A stretch of 64,000 nucleotides of DNA from NCBI GenBank assembly GCA_907163375.1, contig CAJQUW010006967.1, forward strand, positions 1 through 64,000, given 5' to 3'. The notes under the pieces are model-generated. The model saw only the letters and a program-made list of their open reading frames with translations, had not been told where the DNA came from and searched no databases. The position numbers were made by a program, and so were the translations under genes. The DNA is from Prostheceraeus crozeri (Eukaryota > Platyhelminthes > Polycladida > Euryleptidae). This document shows, one piece after another, positions 47,666 through 59,600 of the stretch. Each line of letters begins with the position of its first letter. The stretch's first letter is position 1.

Positions 47666-48529
47666 CCTCTATTGCTTTTGTCCTCATCAACTTTATCTCA
47701 GCATATATCAATTATCTGTTTTAGTTGCACTTCATGTAACCTGTGGGAAAGCCAGATCGGTCCTTTGGAGGGATCAAATTCTTTACTTTTCATTATCTTC
47801 AGCTTCATCTTCTCACTTCGATTGAAGCATTTGCGTAACACCACACGTGGTTGACCAGTTATCCGCATTAGAAATGACAGGTCTGTTTGTAATTGTATTT
47901 GACTGATAGCAGATTGGGATTTAGATAAGTTACAAAGTTTGAAGTATATAAGCAGACACACAAGTGTCATGTCTATAATCACTCCTTTTTAGACGCTAAT
48001 GTCATAAGTAAGTTGTTAGATTTATAACTTTGTTTAAAACGCAGTAATAAGTTATATTTTTTTCTTCTTTTAGTTTTTAGTTAGGCCTATAGTATTATTA
48101 TTTTTCTTTATGATCTACCGGAGGTTAGCCTCAACCAATTTAATTCATGAAATCTGACGCTGGAAGCATTAACAAACTTCCAAAACCTTGATGTCAAGAG
48201 AATAAATGCGGTTTACGAAAACCGTGCTGTCTACGAGGGTGTTGAAGTGCTTGAAATTTGAAGACTATGAGCAGATTGTTTCATGTATGCGATATTATAT
48301 AATGAACAAAACTTTGATGATTACTTAGGCCATTGACTATAAGCCTACAGAGTAAATTTCAGCATTAAAGCAAATTCTTATATCTGAACTAATCTGTAAT
48401 CAGTAATGATGACTACAAATATGGAATGAAAATAAGATAACCGTGCCAGACGAAGACAATGCATAGAATTGCATTAAGCAATTATCAATTTATTTGACAA
48501 CTCTAATAATTTAATAAAGTAATATTTTT
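47666..48529. other. No gene recognised
   Basis: Probably PLE 3' sequence at the left side, otherwise unassigned. Confidence 0.4.
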
Positions 48530-48945
48530 CAGTACTTCTTCCCCCCCCCACATTTCTGTTGTTGACACACGGAAGTGTTGCATCGTCAACGATCTTCCCT
48601 TGCTCCTACGGGCAGTCTCACTAACGTCGCATAGCGTTGAGTGTGTAAAAACTCCTCTTATCTGACTTGTAGAACATTTACAGCCTCAGAGTTAGACAAC
48701 TGCCCGTCATTTGTCTGCAGACAACAATCACACGAAGTTCATGATCACAGCTGTACCTTGTATTCTAACTGAGTATCCAAGGCACCAATCCTTCATCCCA
48801 GGGTTCAACTGAAACTTCTCAGTGGTGTTGTACTGTCGCTCAGTGACAGATGAAGTCTATTCTAAACCCAATGTGACTCACTTCGGCGAAATTTGATGAT
48901 TTTGGAAAACTTGAAAAATGTGGGGGGAAAGAATAGAAGTACCTA
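48530..48945. mobile_element. Putative TIR element with poly-C/poly-G ends
   Basis: GTACTTCTTCCCCCCCCCC near 48533-48552 faces GGGGGGAAAGAATAGAAGTAC near 48919-48940 in inverse, about 390 bp apart. The arms pair over about 22 bases with a few gaps. No coding capacity and no clear target duplication. Confidence 0.4.
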
Positions 48946-51468
48946 TTTTTCATTTGTGAGTCTGGTTTGTCACCAGATTCCACCCCTAGTCAGCATTGCC
49001 AATAAAGAGTCACTCCCCAGCAGAGTACATGATATGACAAGATCAGAAAACAATCGAATTTTGATCCAGAAAATTGATCACCTTTGTATAAAATCCTCAC
49101 TCATCAAATACACTCAGCAATGAGCAATTCACTGCCCCAAATTCGAAATTAAAAATTTGCTTCTTTACACAAAGTTGTCAAATAAAACAATCTACAATCA
49201 AAAATCGCAATTCAATATTTACAAGAGACATTCATACTTCAAAGGTGCGTTATGTATCCATTCATTGAGTTCAGAATATCACATCATTTGAAATCAGCCT
49301 ACTGCTGGTCGAGCAAGTGATTAACAAAGCACCTCATCCTGACGGTATAGTTTATGTATAGTTTAGCAAGTAGACAGTAGATAATATTATAGAAAAGACA
49401 TTAAATAGATTTTATTTTTCACCGTGCGTATATTGTAGATATCCCATCGCTTTATTTGAATTGCAACGCAGATTATTTCCCGAGCAAGCTAAATTTCTAT
49501 TCAAATAATCTTGAGAATCATAGACATATCAATCACAATCTGTCCTTGATCATCATAGCACGTCGCCAAATATAATTCTCTCCGCAACTCGTGCATGAGA
49601 TTGCTTCGTCATAGCATTCGAACTCGCTAGATTTAGATAGCTCTCCCTACGGGTTCGAGCATTGAAGATATCTAACCCGTGAAATGCTATGAAGAGGTAA
49701 GTTGCGTAATGAACTAGTTCCGATTTCGCTTCCTATTTTTCAAACATTTTGTGACTTGGTCGTTACCAATTGTCGTCTGAACTTTTGAAGAAATGAACGT
49801 CTTAGTTCGGATGCCGTGTTTCAACCAGAGCCCGGGAGGAATTGCTCGACTCAGAGACTTTCGCAATTACTTGTCATCAATGAATGGATACATAGCTACT
49901 ATCTATTACAATCAAAAGTCAAATATGAAGCATGTTTTGCAGACATACGTGTAACATTCAATCTAAAAACTGCGTGGACATTTGAATGGAAATTAAAAGA
50001 AATGTTCAAGTCTCTCACTCAATACAGATATAATTAACGATATGTTGAATCGGACGCGGATGGACTCAATGGTGCAACTGAGCGGACGGACCACGGGGCC
50101 CAAAGAGACCATCGAGAAAGAACCATGGACTCAGGAACAAAAATATCGATTTGCAAGAACTTCTACCTACCAACGAACGAATACAGAAAACATGCGATGA
50201 GATGACTAGATGTAGATTTTGGAAGAAATACTAACTTCAAGATCATATCATAACACAAACTGGAGATATTCTAAACAAAGACAGTCAACATAAAAATCAT
50301 TTCTCAGAGTAACTTCGGTCAGTCTAGATGGATCACAACCGAAAGTAGGTAATAAAAGACAAATGGAAAACTCATGCACTGTCGCTACGATACAGAATTA
50401 CCCAAGTGAGTATTGAACATATTAGGAACTAAATAGCACCGATGATTACGTTCAAAGATGTTTAAGCGTTAAATATTTGCATGATGAGCTTTATCGTTGA
50501 AGTGTGTCATTCTTTCATTTTTGATTTACTAAGTAGAGTATCCTAATTGTGATAACATGTGACCACTTTATATTTGAATAAAACTCACAATTGCTCCATA
50601 TTATCTGACCAGTCAATCAACTTGTCTCTATTGAGTTTCAGTATTCATTCATTTACATTACAATGAGATATGTTATATGACCAAGGGATTCTTGGCCATC
50701 ATCTAACTCAGGACTTTTGACACTGTGTATGGTTTTGACCTGACTCGGAGTAGATGGTCGAAGACTGCAGATGCTTTCGGTGTTCATGACCATCTGGGTG
50801 AGATTGGTATAATAACAGTGTCAATTATACTCATACTCTCATGCTCCTTTAAAAAGTCAACAAAGTCAGCAGCCCTATTTAAAACAACTAAAATGAAATT
50901 AATTTATTATAAAGGTACGGATGATACGGCGCTTATTAATGGGCGACTTTTGCAAGAAGATAAATCATAAGTATCGACAAAATGACAGCATGGCCTGCCG
51001 TTGGTGCTTTATGTTAGTAAATTTTGAAAGGTAAAGATGAAATGTCTTAGCGAGCGAAAACACGGCAATTCACCAACAACAGGCTCAATCTTTGTAAATT
51101 ATTGATCAGGATTAGTGGAGATTTTGGACAGTTAAATTTCAAACTGTGATCACAGCAGCAGCCAAGTGGAATATGATGTGTGAATCATTGAAAGATTAGG
51201 AAGACTGAAAAAAGAAATGTATACTCTTCATGCAAGATGAGAAGCTTGATGAAAAAAGAACCTAATTTAGTCAAACCTCATTGCATCCAATCTTCTTCCG
51301 TCTACCTGCCACAACGAAAATCGGAGATCTTTTGAGAAAATTACTTTAGATGATGCATCGCGGAGATAATTTCATCAGACTGGTGAGACTTAAGAAGATG
51401 AATCACTCTTAGAATATTTGGAGATTCTGTTGCAAATGAGGATGAAAGTCACTGGGTGCAGAGAAGAC
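48946..51468. other. FUT8 3' flank, no gene recognised
   Basis: Contains the expected 3' UTR of the FUT8-like gene. The nearest sense-strand AATAAA I noted is the complement of TTTATT at 50903-50908, about 560 bp past the stop. An imperfect inverted repeat (CATAGCATT at 49611 versus AATGCTATG at 49683) is also present. Confidence 0.4.
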
Positions 51469-51792
51469 TCAGTCCTTAAGGCGAACATTGTCGTAATTTC
51501 CCATCTTAGCACTAGTGATAACTGATTCCACTTTATATGAAGGGAAAAGGCCCTCTTGGCCAGTTCGAACGTTGGTCCCCTTGGACATGCCGTTCCAGTG
51601 GTTACCAGCAATGCCGATGAGATCGCCGCGTTTAAATTCAATTTCCTCTCGCTGTAAAGGTTTGTGGTCCATCAAAGCGCGAACACGCTTAGCATTCTGT
51701 CCGCCGAAGTAATAAATATCGTCCAACGATTCGAATGCAGCACTTGCATCCAAATTAAATGTTTGCATCAGTTCATACGCCACACGACACAC
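51469..51792 (-). CDS. FUT8: Alpha-1,6-fucosyltransferase, terminal exon with SH3 domain
   Basis: FUT8 is a Golgi type II membrane enzyme that adds alpha-1,6-linked fucose to the innermost GlcNAc of N-glycans. This 107-residue last exon follows acceptor ATCTTTCAG and starts VCRVAYELMQTFNLDASAAF, then SLDDIYYFGGQNAKR. This is the end of the catalytic region and continues the conserved SSQVCRVAYE junction of relatives. The rest is the C-terminal SH3 domain: REEIEFKRGDLIGIAGNHWN, GMSKGTNVRTGQEGLFPSYK. It ends NVRLKD with TGA at 51469-51471. FUT8 is unusual among glycosyltransferases in having an SH3 domain. Length and register match animal FUT8 closely. Upstream exons must lie to the right; none was found before 64000, so the intron is over 12 kb or the remaining exons escaped detection. 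Confidence 0.96.
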   Translation of the reverse strand: MCRVAYELMQTFNLDASAAFESLDDIYYFGGQNAKRVRALMDHKPLQREEIEFKRGDLIGIAGNHWNGMSKGTNVRTGQEGLFPSYKVESVITSAKMGNYDNVRLKD

Positions 51793-52021
51793 CTGAAAGA
51801 TGAACACATTCAATTATGCAGAAATACAACATTATTCAAATAATGCACATTTAAGTATCCTAAAACACAAGCAAATCAACGATTGATGTTATTAAGATGA
51901 AGACTACTATGGTCAATATGTAGATGAGGATCGATGTCATTTGTCTCTCCCACTTGAAACTGGTGTTTAGTGTCTTCAACATGAGACTAGAATCTCCGTC
52001 AATCTCGGATTAATCAAGAAA
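51793..52021. other. FUT8 intron, start
   Basis: Intronic sequence beyond the splice acceptor of the FUT8 last exon; nothing else seen. Confidence 0.6.
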
Positions 52022-52208
52022 GCTTTTACGTCACTACTCCCCATACTTGGAGCTTGGACGGTGCTGACATAGTCAGACTTATGGAGTGTTGTAGTACTTT
52101 TGGTCTGGATGCCCTTCCTGACGATTTCCAATGACACCTTCGGGCCTCGACCTCTGGACCAGAAGATCGCTAGGCCAAGCACTTAACCACTGTGCCACGG
52201 AGACCACG
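52022..52208 (-). mobile_element. tRNA-derived SINE copy
   Basis: Full-length reverse copy of the 26585 family; the tail starts TTTTACGTCACTACTCCC and the head is the complement of GGTCTCCGTGGCACAGTGG. It lies about 230 bp inside the intron before the FUT8 last exon, parallel to the gene. Confidence 0.9.
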
Positions 52209-53636
52209 GTGCAATGGTCTGATTCGGATTGATGAACATAAAAAGAATCCGACAGCAATTCATGAACGTTTGCATAAGTGTAAATTGATCCAATTCAGAA
52301 ATTGAATGACAGCTTAAAATATTGTAAAAAGGGAACACAGATTATGAGAAAAGTATTGCTGTGGCTCTAAAAATCAAAGATGAACAAACAAAAATTAATC
52401 GTAGTGCTGAATTAACACAACGTTGTTTCATACTTGTTTCATAATTGTCTAATATCACGTGTTATGAATGAATTTTTTTCAGCGAACTATCAGTTAGCGC
52501 CAACGCTCCTAGTACAAGATCATTAAGATTAGAATAGTATATACCTTCTACTCCGAAGAAGAAACTTATTAAGTTCAATCAAACTGACTATCCCAATTTT
52601 GATTCATCAATCTTTGAAACATTGAAGTAAATTTTAAACATCAATTGCTGTCATGAAACGCATGTTCCATTTTGAACAAAGTGGCACTATTTCCAGGAAC
52701 ATGATTATTCTTACTCATGATACTAATAATGACACAAAGAGGTTGAAAATGTTCACTCCCAACTACTTGCAATAAGAGTATATTTCAAACCGCTGTAGTA
52801 GAAAATTTTCCATGCCACCGGGCATGACTGCGAATTCCTGCAGATTCCTGATATTGGATGAAATGGCAACTATTCAGGTCTGTTCCCATAGTCAGCTCAG
52901 AACTCAATATTTAATCATTGTATTTACATGAAATTCCACAAGCTCAGATATTTGTGTTTACCGAGCAACAAAACGAATTTTTCTTCATTTTGTTTCACAT
53001 CACTTGAATATTACTGAAAGCATTCATTTACTAGATAAGCAGCAGAAAAGATCAGGAAGTTTGAGTCATGAATTTGGTAGCTCCTATTGTTAGGATGCTG
53101 CTTCACAACACCCAATAACTAGCAAAAGTTGCATTGAAAACGTATGTTTTATCACACCTGGTAGAAAAGTCAGTTTACAAATTTGATATATTTTTTTGGA
53201 GCGCATTAGCTTGATCGACACCTTGTATAAACAGAGATATTAAACTATCTCTCAATGAGAAAGGAGGCCAAATATTCAGCTGGTCAATGAGCATGTCATC
53301 CTTACCATCTGTAGAGGATTATAATTGCATCTTACAATGTCATTTTTCTAATAGTCACCGACAATTTAGTTTCCAGCCATGATTTATTCCTCAAATTACT
53401 CCAACAGTCTTTCGAGGAGTTAATGCGCATTGACCAGCCGTCAAGACGGTGTGATGTTGCAACCGTCTACTGCACGAAGAGCATGTGTGTCAAATACATT
53501 TTTTGCTTTTTTCTCCTATTATGATGCAACGCCATTTAATTAATTGAGTGTTTCCATCCAGTGGTGCGGATCTTATAATGTGCATTCTGTTCATGCACAG
53601 GCCTTAATGGAATATACAAGTGCAAGCTTACTTGAA
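52209..53636. other. Intronic DNA, nothing recognised
   Basis: No recognisable feature. Confidence 0.4.
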
Positions 53637-53823
53637 GCTCTTACGTCACTACTCCCCCATGCTGGGACTTGGATGGAGCTGATATAGTCAGACTTTTCGG
53701 GAGCATTTTGATCTTTTAGTCCGGATGCCCTTCCTGCCGACTTCAAACGACACTTTCGGGGCTCGACCTGTGGACCATAAGATCGCTAGGACTAGCACTT
53801 GACCAATGTGCCACAAAGAACAC
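53637..53823 (-). mobile_element. tRNA-derived SINE copy, diverged
   Basis: Reverse copy of the 26585 family with more substitutions in the tRNA-like head (complement reads TTCTTTGTGGCACATTGG), so an older copy than 52022. Confidence 0.85.
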
Positions 53824-56092
53824 CTACATATCATTCTATGTATATAAGCTACATATCATTTCCATAAAGTTAAGCGCTATAACATTTGTGTATGCACATG
53901 CAATGCAGGCAGGTGATACAAATAGACTGTGAGGTGTATAGGCTACACCTGACATTATTCACGCAAGCCTACAAACCGGTCTTACATGTATACTCACTTC
54001 TTATCCTGCTGACTGCATCTAAATGATATCAACCTTTGTGCTTGTTCTAACTTTTCGAATATATTTTCATTTACTGTTCTAAAGTAAGAGTGAGACCCCT
54101 CTAGCGAGTGATGCAAAATTATCGGCAATTATTCCTTCTGGCATTTATCACGTTTTCTGGAGTAATCGGAAGATCTAAATTTAAACAAGAGTCTCTTAAT
54201 TGAGTAGTTGCGGAAGTTGAATTTACTTCAACAATATTTTGTGAAAGTCAATTTGTTTGATTTAGACGCGTTTAGGTATGCCTACGCGGAATGTGCCCTC
54301 ATCGGTGAGGAGGCAGAAATATAAACCTTGGTTTAGTTACAAGATAAGATTTCATTCACAAAGTATGGAGCAGAATGGAGAATAGTTGCTCGGACGGCAT
54401 GTATTTCAGATGATGCGCAATAATCCAGACTTTGTTCTCCGCCTCTGATCACCGATCTTGGCAAGTTGCGAGCAGTGGTGAATCAGTTATCTTACTTATG
54501 CATTCACTACGACATTTGTCTGCATTTTCTCAATGTCTGACCGAAGCAAAGTTTGTAAGATTGTTTTACATTTTTCTGAATCAGTGATCATTCCGCTCCA
54601 CTCTGCACTAAGAATTCTCAGTTCAGCTCTGCTCCAACAATTGTTTTGAACATCCGCTCCTTTCCACATCACTGCCCATGTTATACATTGGAGGAACATA
54701 ATAGCTTCACTCAAAAATGAACGATCATGAGTATATATTTCTCAAGTAATGTGTTCATCACAGTTTCCAAAATTAATGTGGTTTTAAGAATGTCTACGTA
54801 GTTCATGAATCTGAGCTTTTCAAATTACGCACATCTCCGAAGTCTTAAATAATGCCCTTGAGGTCTCGCCAAAATTACAGCGATTATCAACGCGGACAGT
54901 CATCCGCCACCCCTGGTAACCTCATCATTGTGTCGATAACTGCTCCCCAGAGCCGACTTTGTAACCGTTGACCAATACTTGATTTATTGTTCCTATCATG
55001 TGTATATCAGAACGTCTAGAATCACTTCCTCCAATTTATGAAGTGCAAGCGTAACTACTTGTGCACGCATGCAACGCATCAAAGACTCAAGGATCGAAAT
55101 TAGACATTGAATTGAGCTATAAATAGCATCTTCTCAGACTCAGTCATCAGTTGCACTGAGAACTTCAAATCGACAATAACCTTGCTTCTCTTATTGACAA
55201 GGACGTGTAATTCAATCAGTAGTGAACGATTTCTTCATCAAAGAAGCATCGTTTTAAAATATCAGCTGTGATACGATGACACTTTCAGTTCCATGTGAAT
55301 TGCAACTAATTTGCCGACGGTTCATGCATCTATTATCTCAACTCTAGTTCGAGACGTTTCAATTACAGACAAATTCCCTCCTTCAGAAGTTTTTGCTCAA
55401 AAAATGATTAGCATCTGAGAAGCAGAAAAGATGGAAATTTGATCGCAACAGTTGGACTGTGCATCAAAAGGCTTCCAATTCGGAAAACTCTTAAGGAAAT
55501 CCACAGTTGTCGAGATGATAAACAAGACCTAAAGAGAAAATGAGATCTCAGAGATAAAACTGTTGTCAATAATTCCATTCATTAATACAAATGCTGAACA
55601 GAAATTCAACAAAAAGCAACCCTCAAACCAATGAGTCATCCATGTATTGCAGAGTTGTGTGAAATTCGCTGATAAGAATGAAAATTGTTTTGCATCGTGA
55701 GATAATTCCACTAATCTGATAAATGATTTTTCCGCTGATTTTCTCATGAGATATCGACGCCATTTGTATGAAGAATAGGAAACAATATCAGTCCCTACGT
55801 GTACATCTGTAAATGATGAATTCCGCGAACATGAAAGTGAAAATCAAAACATGTTTAACTTCTAAATTTGGTGATGTTAAATGAAAATGCACACTCATCA
55901 AATTTCGGGGAATATATTGAAACCTGTTGCCGCCAATTGGGGTGCAATGAAATTGAGAATTTAGAAGTGTTTATTGCCTCATGAATGAAAATTGATGACT
56001 GTCAGATTAATTAATGTTAATTAAGTAATTTAATTACTTAATTTTAATTTAATTACTGTCAAATTAAGACCAGGTTAACTAAATATTTTACA
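53824..56092. other. No gene recognised
   Basis: No coding exon with recognisable family; AT-rich palindromic words at 56010-56070 (TTAAGTAATTTAATTACTTAA). Confidence 0.4.
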
Positions 56093-56551
56093 GCCGAATG
56101 GATAAACGATGCTAAAAGAAGCAGAACTGGAACTAATTATTTGGAATCAGCACTATTTGATTGCTCCATGAAGCATTATCCGACTCTTAATTTACCACAT
56201 AAAGATATCGCACCATTGTTGATAATGATGTGTGGAAATCATAATTTGGCGGTAAGAACAGGAAGTTATAGAAATAGGTTAGAATATGAAGAAAGAATAT
56301 GTTATTTGTGCAAGGATAGAACAATAGAAACTGTATTTCATTTCATTTGTGAATGCTCAGTTTACGGAGATATCAGATCACGTTACACACCATTTCCTAT
56401 TAATGTTTCGAAACTAGATTTCTATTGTATGCTACAAAAACTAAATATAGGAAGCGTTACAAAATTAAGTAAATACATCAAAGCTGCAAATGACGTCAGG
56501 ACATTCGCTATTTGCAATCACACAAATCCGGTTGGAACAGTGATTGATTAA
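56093..56551 (+). pseudogene. LINE ORF2 zinc-finger-like tail
   Basis: An open frame of about 150 codons reads AEWINDAKRSRTGTNYLESA, LIMMCGNHNLAVRTGSYRNR, EERICYLCKDRTIETVFHFI and CECSVYGDIRSRY. The pattern (N..L..E.GR....ERIC..C....IE.E.HFL..C..Y...R) is the Cys/His region after the RT of several LINE clades. No internal stop is seen, but the RT itself is absent. Confidence 0.75.
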
Positions 56552-57935
56552 CTGAATGCTACTTACCTGCATGCCACAAAGAGCGAGACATCGCATTAGA
56601 AATCTCATTCTAATTTACGAAATCTAGCTCATTCGAGGTCCGGAACGATTTATCAACTTAACGTGGTGTTTAGCAATTTACGCGCTCCTTTACAGTGAGA
56701 TCATTTACATTACTTTATTTATTGATTTGATTCATGTTTGTATACGTTTACTCGATTACATGAATAAATCACAATAATAAAGAATTCTGTTCCGGACCTC
56801 GTAATATTTAGGGTTAAATAAATTAACATAAATCATGTTGGGATTCCGTAAAATAACAAGTTTTTAATAGATTCATGCCGTTTATTACTCGATATAATAG
56901 CTGTATTATACTCCATTGATTCATGATAATTATAGTAACCATTAAATTACATATACACCATCGACTGTCCTCTCCTTCCAGTGTTTTCAATATCTAATGA
57001 CCATTTATCAGTATTCTATCATTTGTAAATATCATTTTGTATCACCGTATCACCGTATCTCATCATCTCGTTTTTCACTTTTCACTGCATCATTCATCTT
57101 TTCACTGTACATTGCATCACCTAACGTGTTTTCTTTGGAAAAATATACGTTCTGATATTCTGTCAACGGACTCTTTCACAATCATAAAATAGAAAGTAAC
57201 AAGACCATGATTTTACAGCTGAGACGAAATTGCATGTGTTATATACAGGGGCTATCAAAAGCTAATTCAGTGCTGATTTCAAAAAATTACAATTAATTGA
57301 TTGGTGTGATAGAATCGTTGCATTTAATTGATTGGTATCGGTCAATAACTACAATTAATTGATTGATTGATTGATCTGTGCAGTAATACGAAGTGTTTAA
57401 TTGGCTGACTTGCTTTCAATGCCGTCCCACTTGCAATCGCAGGAAAGATATTCCAACTTCAGTGATATATTTACATGTAGTTAGCATGCTTGCTAAACAT
57501 GCATCTTATTCACGATTGATGGCTTTAAGGATTCTAATTAGGAGATATTCACTTGCAATTTCTGTACGCGTTTCACTCACTGATGTTCGCCGACTGGAAT
57601 TTTTTGCGCAGTCTTCTATTCATCGCCATCGATGGTGTATGGTGAAAATCGAGTGATACGATGTCAGCCAACATTGGTATTTGTTGATAATGAACAAAAA
57701 CTTAAATATGCAACATGACTAAGCTGCATTCAAACTAGGGAACATTTCTGATAACGTTGAGTAGCCCTGGGGTAGCTGGTTGCCCCTTTGTGTTGATAAT
57801 GAGTCACAAATTTGTAAAGTCTGTCGAAGAAAATTTTTCCTTCATCTCACTTAAAATCCGGTGGTGGTTCAGGAGCTGCATTATCTGCACGAGTTCAATC
57901 TGGTTGGTGAAAGTTTCGTCAGTTATCACCATTTC
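56552..57935. other. No gene recognised
   Basis: AT-rich, with a short (TTGA)n run at 57356-57380. No gene seen. Confidence 0.4.
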
Positions 57936-58868
57936 TACCTATATTTTCACTTACATTTTAAATTCCCCTTTTAATATTCTTTATTTCTCTTTTCTCTAAA
58001 TTCAATCCAATTCCATTACATTCTACTTATCATCAAACTCATTGTTACTCCTAATCTCCATCTCTCTTCATTATTTTCACATATTCTTCCATTTACTTTC
58101 ATTCTAATCTCTCCCTAATTCTCTCTTAACAATTCCTATTTAATATAACACTTCTAATCATATTTTATTTACACATTACTACCTATTACATATCTTATTA
58201 CAATCATCTTATGTAATTTTATCGTATCATCTATATTCTCCCTTGATCATACTTTTTCTAACTTTTCATTCATACTTGCACTTCATCAATTTCACTAAAT
58301 AATATCCTATACATATAAATCTCTCCCAATTCCCCTACCACACTCCCTCCTTAACAATTCTACCCCTCAAATTTATACCCTACCACAATCCTTCTCTCAT
58401 CCCTACCTACCCCCTCCTATTACCCAAATTCTAATCTCCCTATAAACCCCAACAACCCACCCCATAACCCATCCCTTTATCCCACTAACACCAAACAAAC
58501 AACCAACAAACCCCCCACACTTTAACTCACAAAAACAAATCCACAATACAATCCAAACCCATCCCCACAGTCTCAATTAAAAATTCCCAACACATAACAC
58601 AACAAAAAAAAAACAAAAAAAAAAACATAAAAAGAAAACACAAAAAAAAAAAAAATATCAAATTCTCCTACAAACCACTACTCTCACCTACCCATCACCC
58701 CCCTTCCATTCCCCATACCCTCTATAACAAAAAAAAAAAAAAAAAAAAAAAAACACAAAAACCCACCCCAAAAAAACAAAAAAAAAAACAAAAAAAAAAA
58801 ATAAAAACCAAAATATTATTTATATATAATATCCAATATATAAACATAATATCCACACATAACCAACA
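57936..58868. other. Nearly G-free, low-complexity tract; possible artefact
   Basis: About 930 bases contain only around eight Gs on the plus strand. Composition drifts from T/C-rich (57940-58330) to C/A-rich (58330-58600) to poly-A with scattered C (58600-58800), then returns abruptly to normal at the C-run before 58878. This drift is unlike any other part of the window. The long minus-strand frame here (58722-58952, mostly Phe) is a by-product of poly-A. A base-calling or assembly error is at least as likely as real DNA. Confidence 0.8.
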
Positions 58869-58875
58869 ATAACCC

Positions 58876-58930
58876 CCCCCATGGTAGAGTGCTATAATTC
58901 CGAGAGACCCAGGTTCAAGCTTTGACCTCT
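58876..58930 (+). mobile_element. tRNA-like fragment (SINE head)
   Basis: CATGGTAGAGTGCTATAATT, then a B-box-like GGTTCAAGC at 58912-58920, looks like the 3' two-thirds of a tRNA-derived SINE. Its 5' part is lost in the anomalous tract. Confidence 0.45.
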
Positions 58931-59427
58931 GCATTAGTCTCTGCATTCTCACAAAACACTCTCCATAAAAGATTGAGAGCGAGAAAGATAAAACTCGACC
59001 AAGTGGAAGAAAAACTCTCGCTTAATATGCCTACGAGCAAATCAAAGTCTATTCATTTAATTCTACATACAAGAGTAAACAAATTAATGAAGAATATGCC
59101 TCGTTTCTTTTCAACTTTGGTCTAACTACTTGTGGAAGAAACCCACGCTGAGACGTGAACCGAAACATTTCGGAAGAACTTTTACAAGGTTCTGACACCA
59201 GTGTCCAAAAGAGATGTTAGATCACCCAGTTCATCGCCAACAGTGCGAAATTCTCTATCAACACTGACAGCATGTATAACGTTTACCTACCAGGATCCTG
59301 CGCCATTCAGAATATCCGAAGAGCAGAACAGATCTTATCAACACACAATCAACTAAACGATGATTGTGCAAATCACAGATTTTATAAAATTCGGAACATG
59401 AGCATGTAGAGCGATGATTTTATCTAC
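58931..59427. other. No gene recognised
   Basis: A 67-codon plus-strand frame (58922-59125) has no recognisable motif. CCGAAACATTTCGG near 59160 is a small palindrome with a GAAAC word. Confidence 0.35.
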
Positions 59428-59600
59428 TTGTGGTGGCTCCCGATTTAGTCGCATTTGAAGCTGGCTGAGTTGGATCTGAACTGCGTAATTCTATCAACTC
59501 TCAACAGATGTAAACACCAAGAGACATGTTTTGGCCTGTTATTGCATTCTGCAACCACTTACTGCCACATCCGTTACCGAGGCGCTACTCATTACATGCA

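Noticed and set aside
58722-58952. Minus-strand frame rich in Phe with an apparent membrane segment
   Set aside because: It is the translation of poly-A runs in the anomalous G-free tract.
59150-59175. Further hammerhead near CCGAAACATTTCGG
   Set aside because: The CTGATGA half is absent (CTGAGACG) and the GAAAC word lies in its own small palindrome, so it is too weak to list as a ribozyme.
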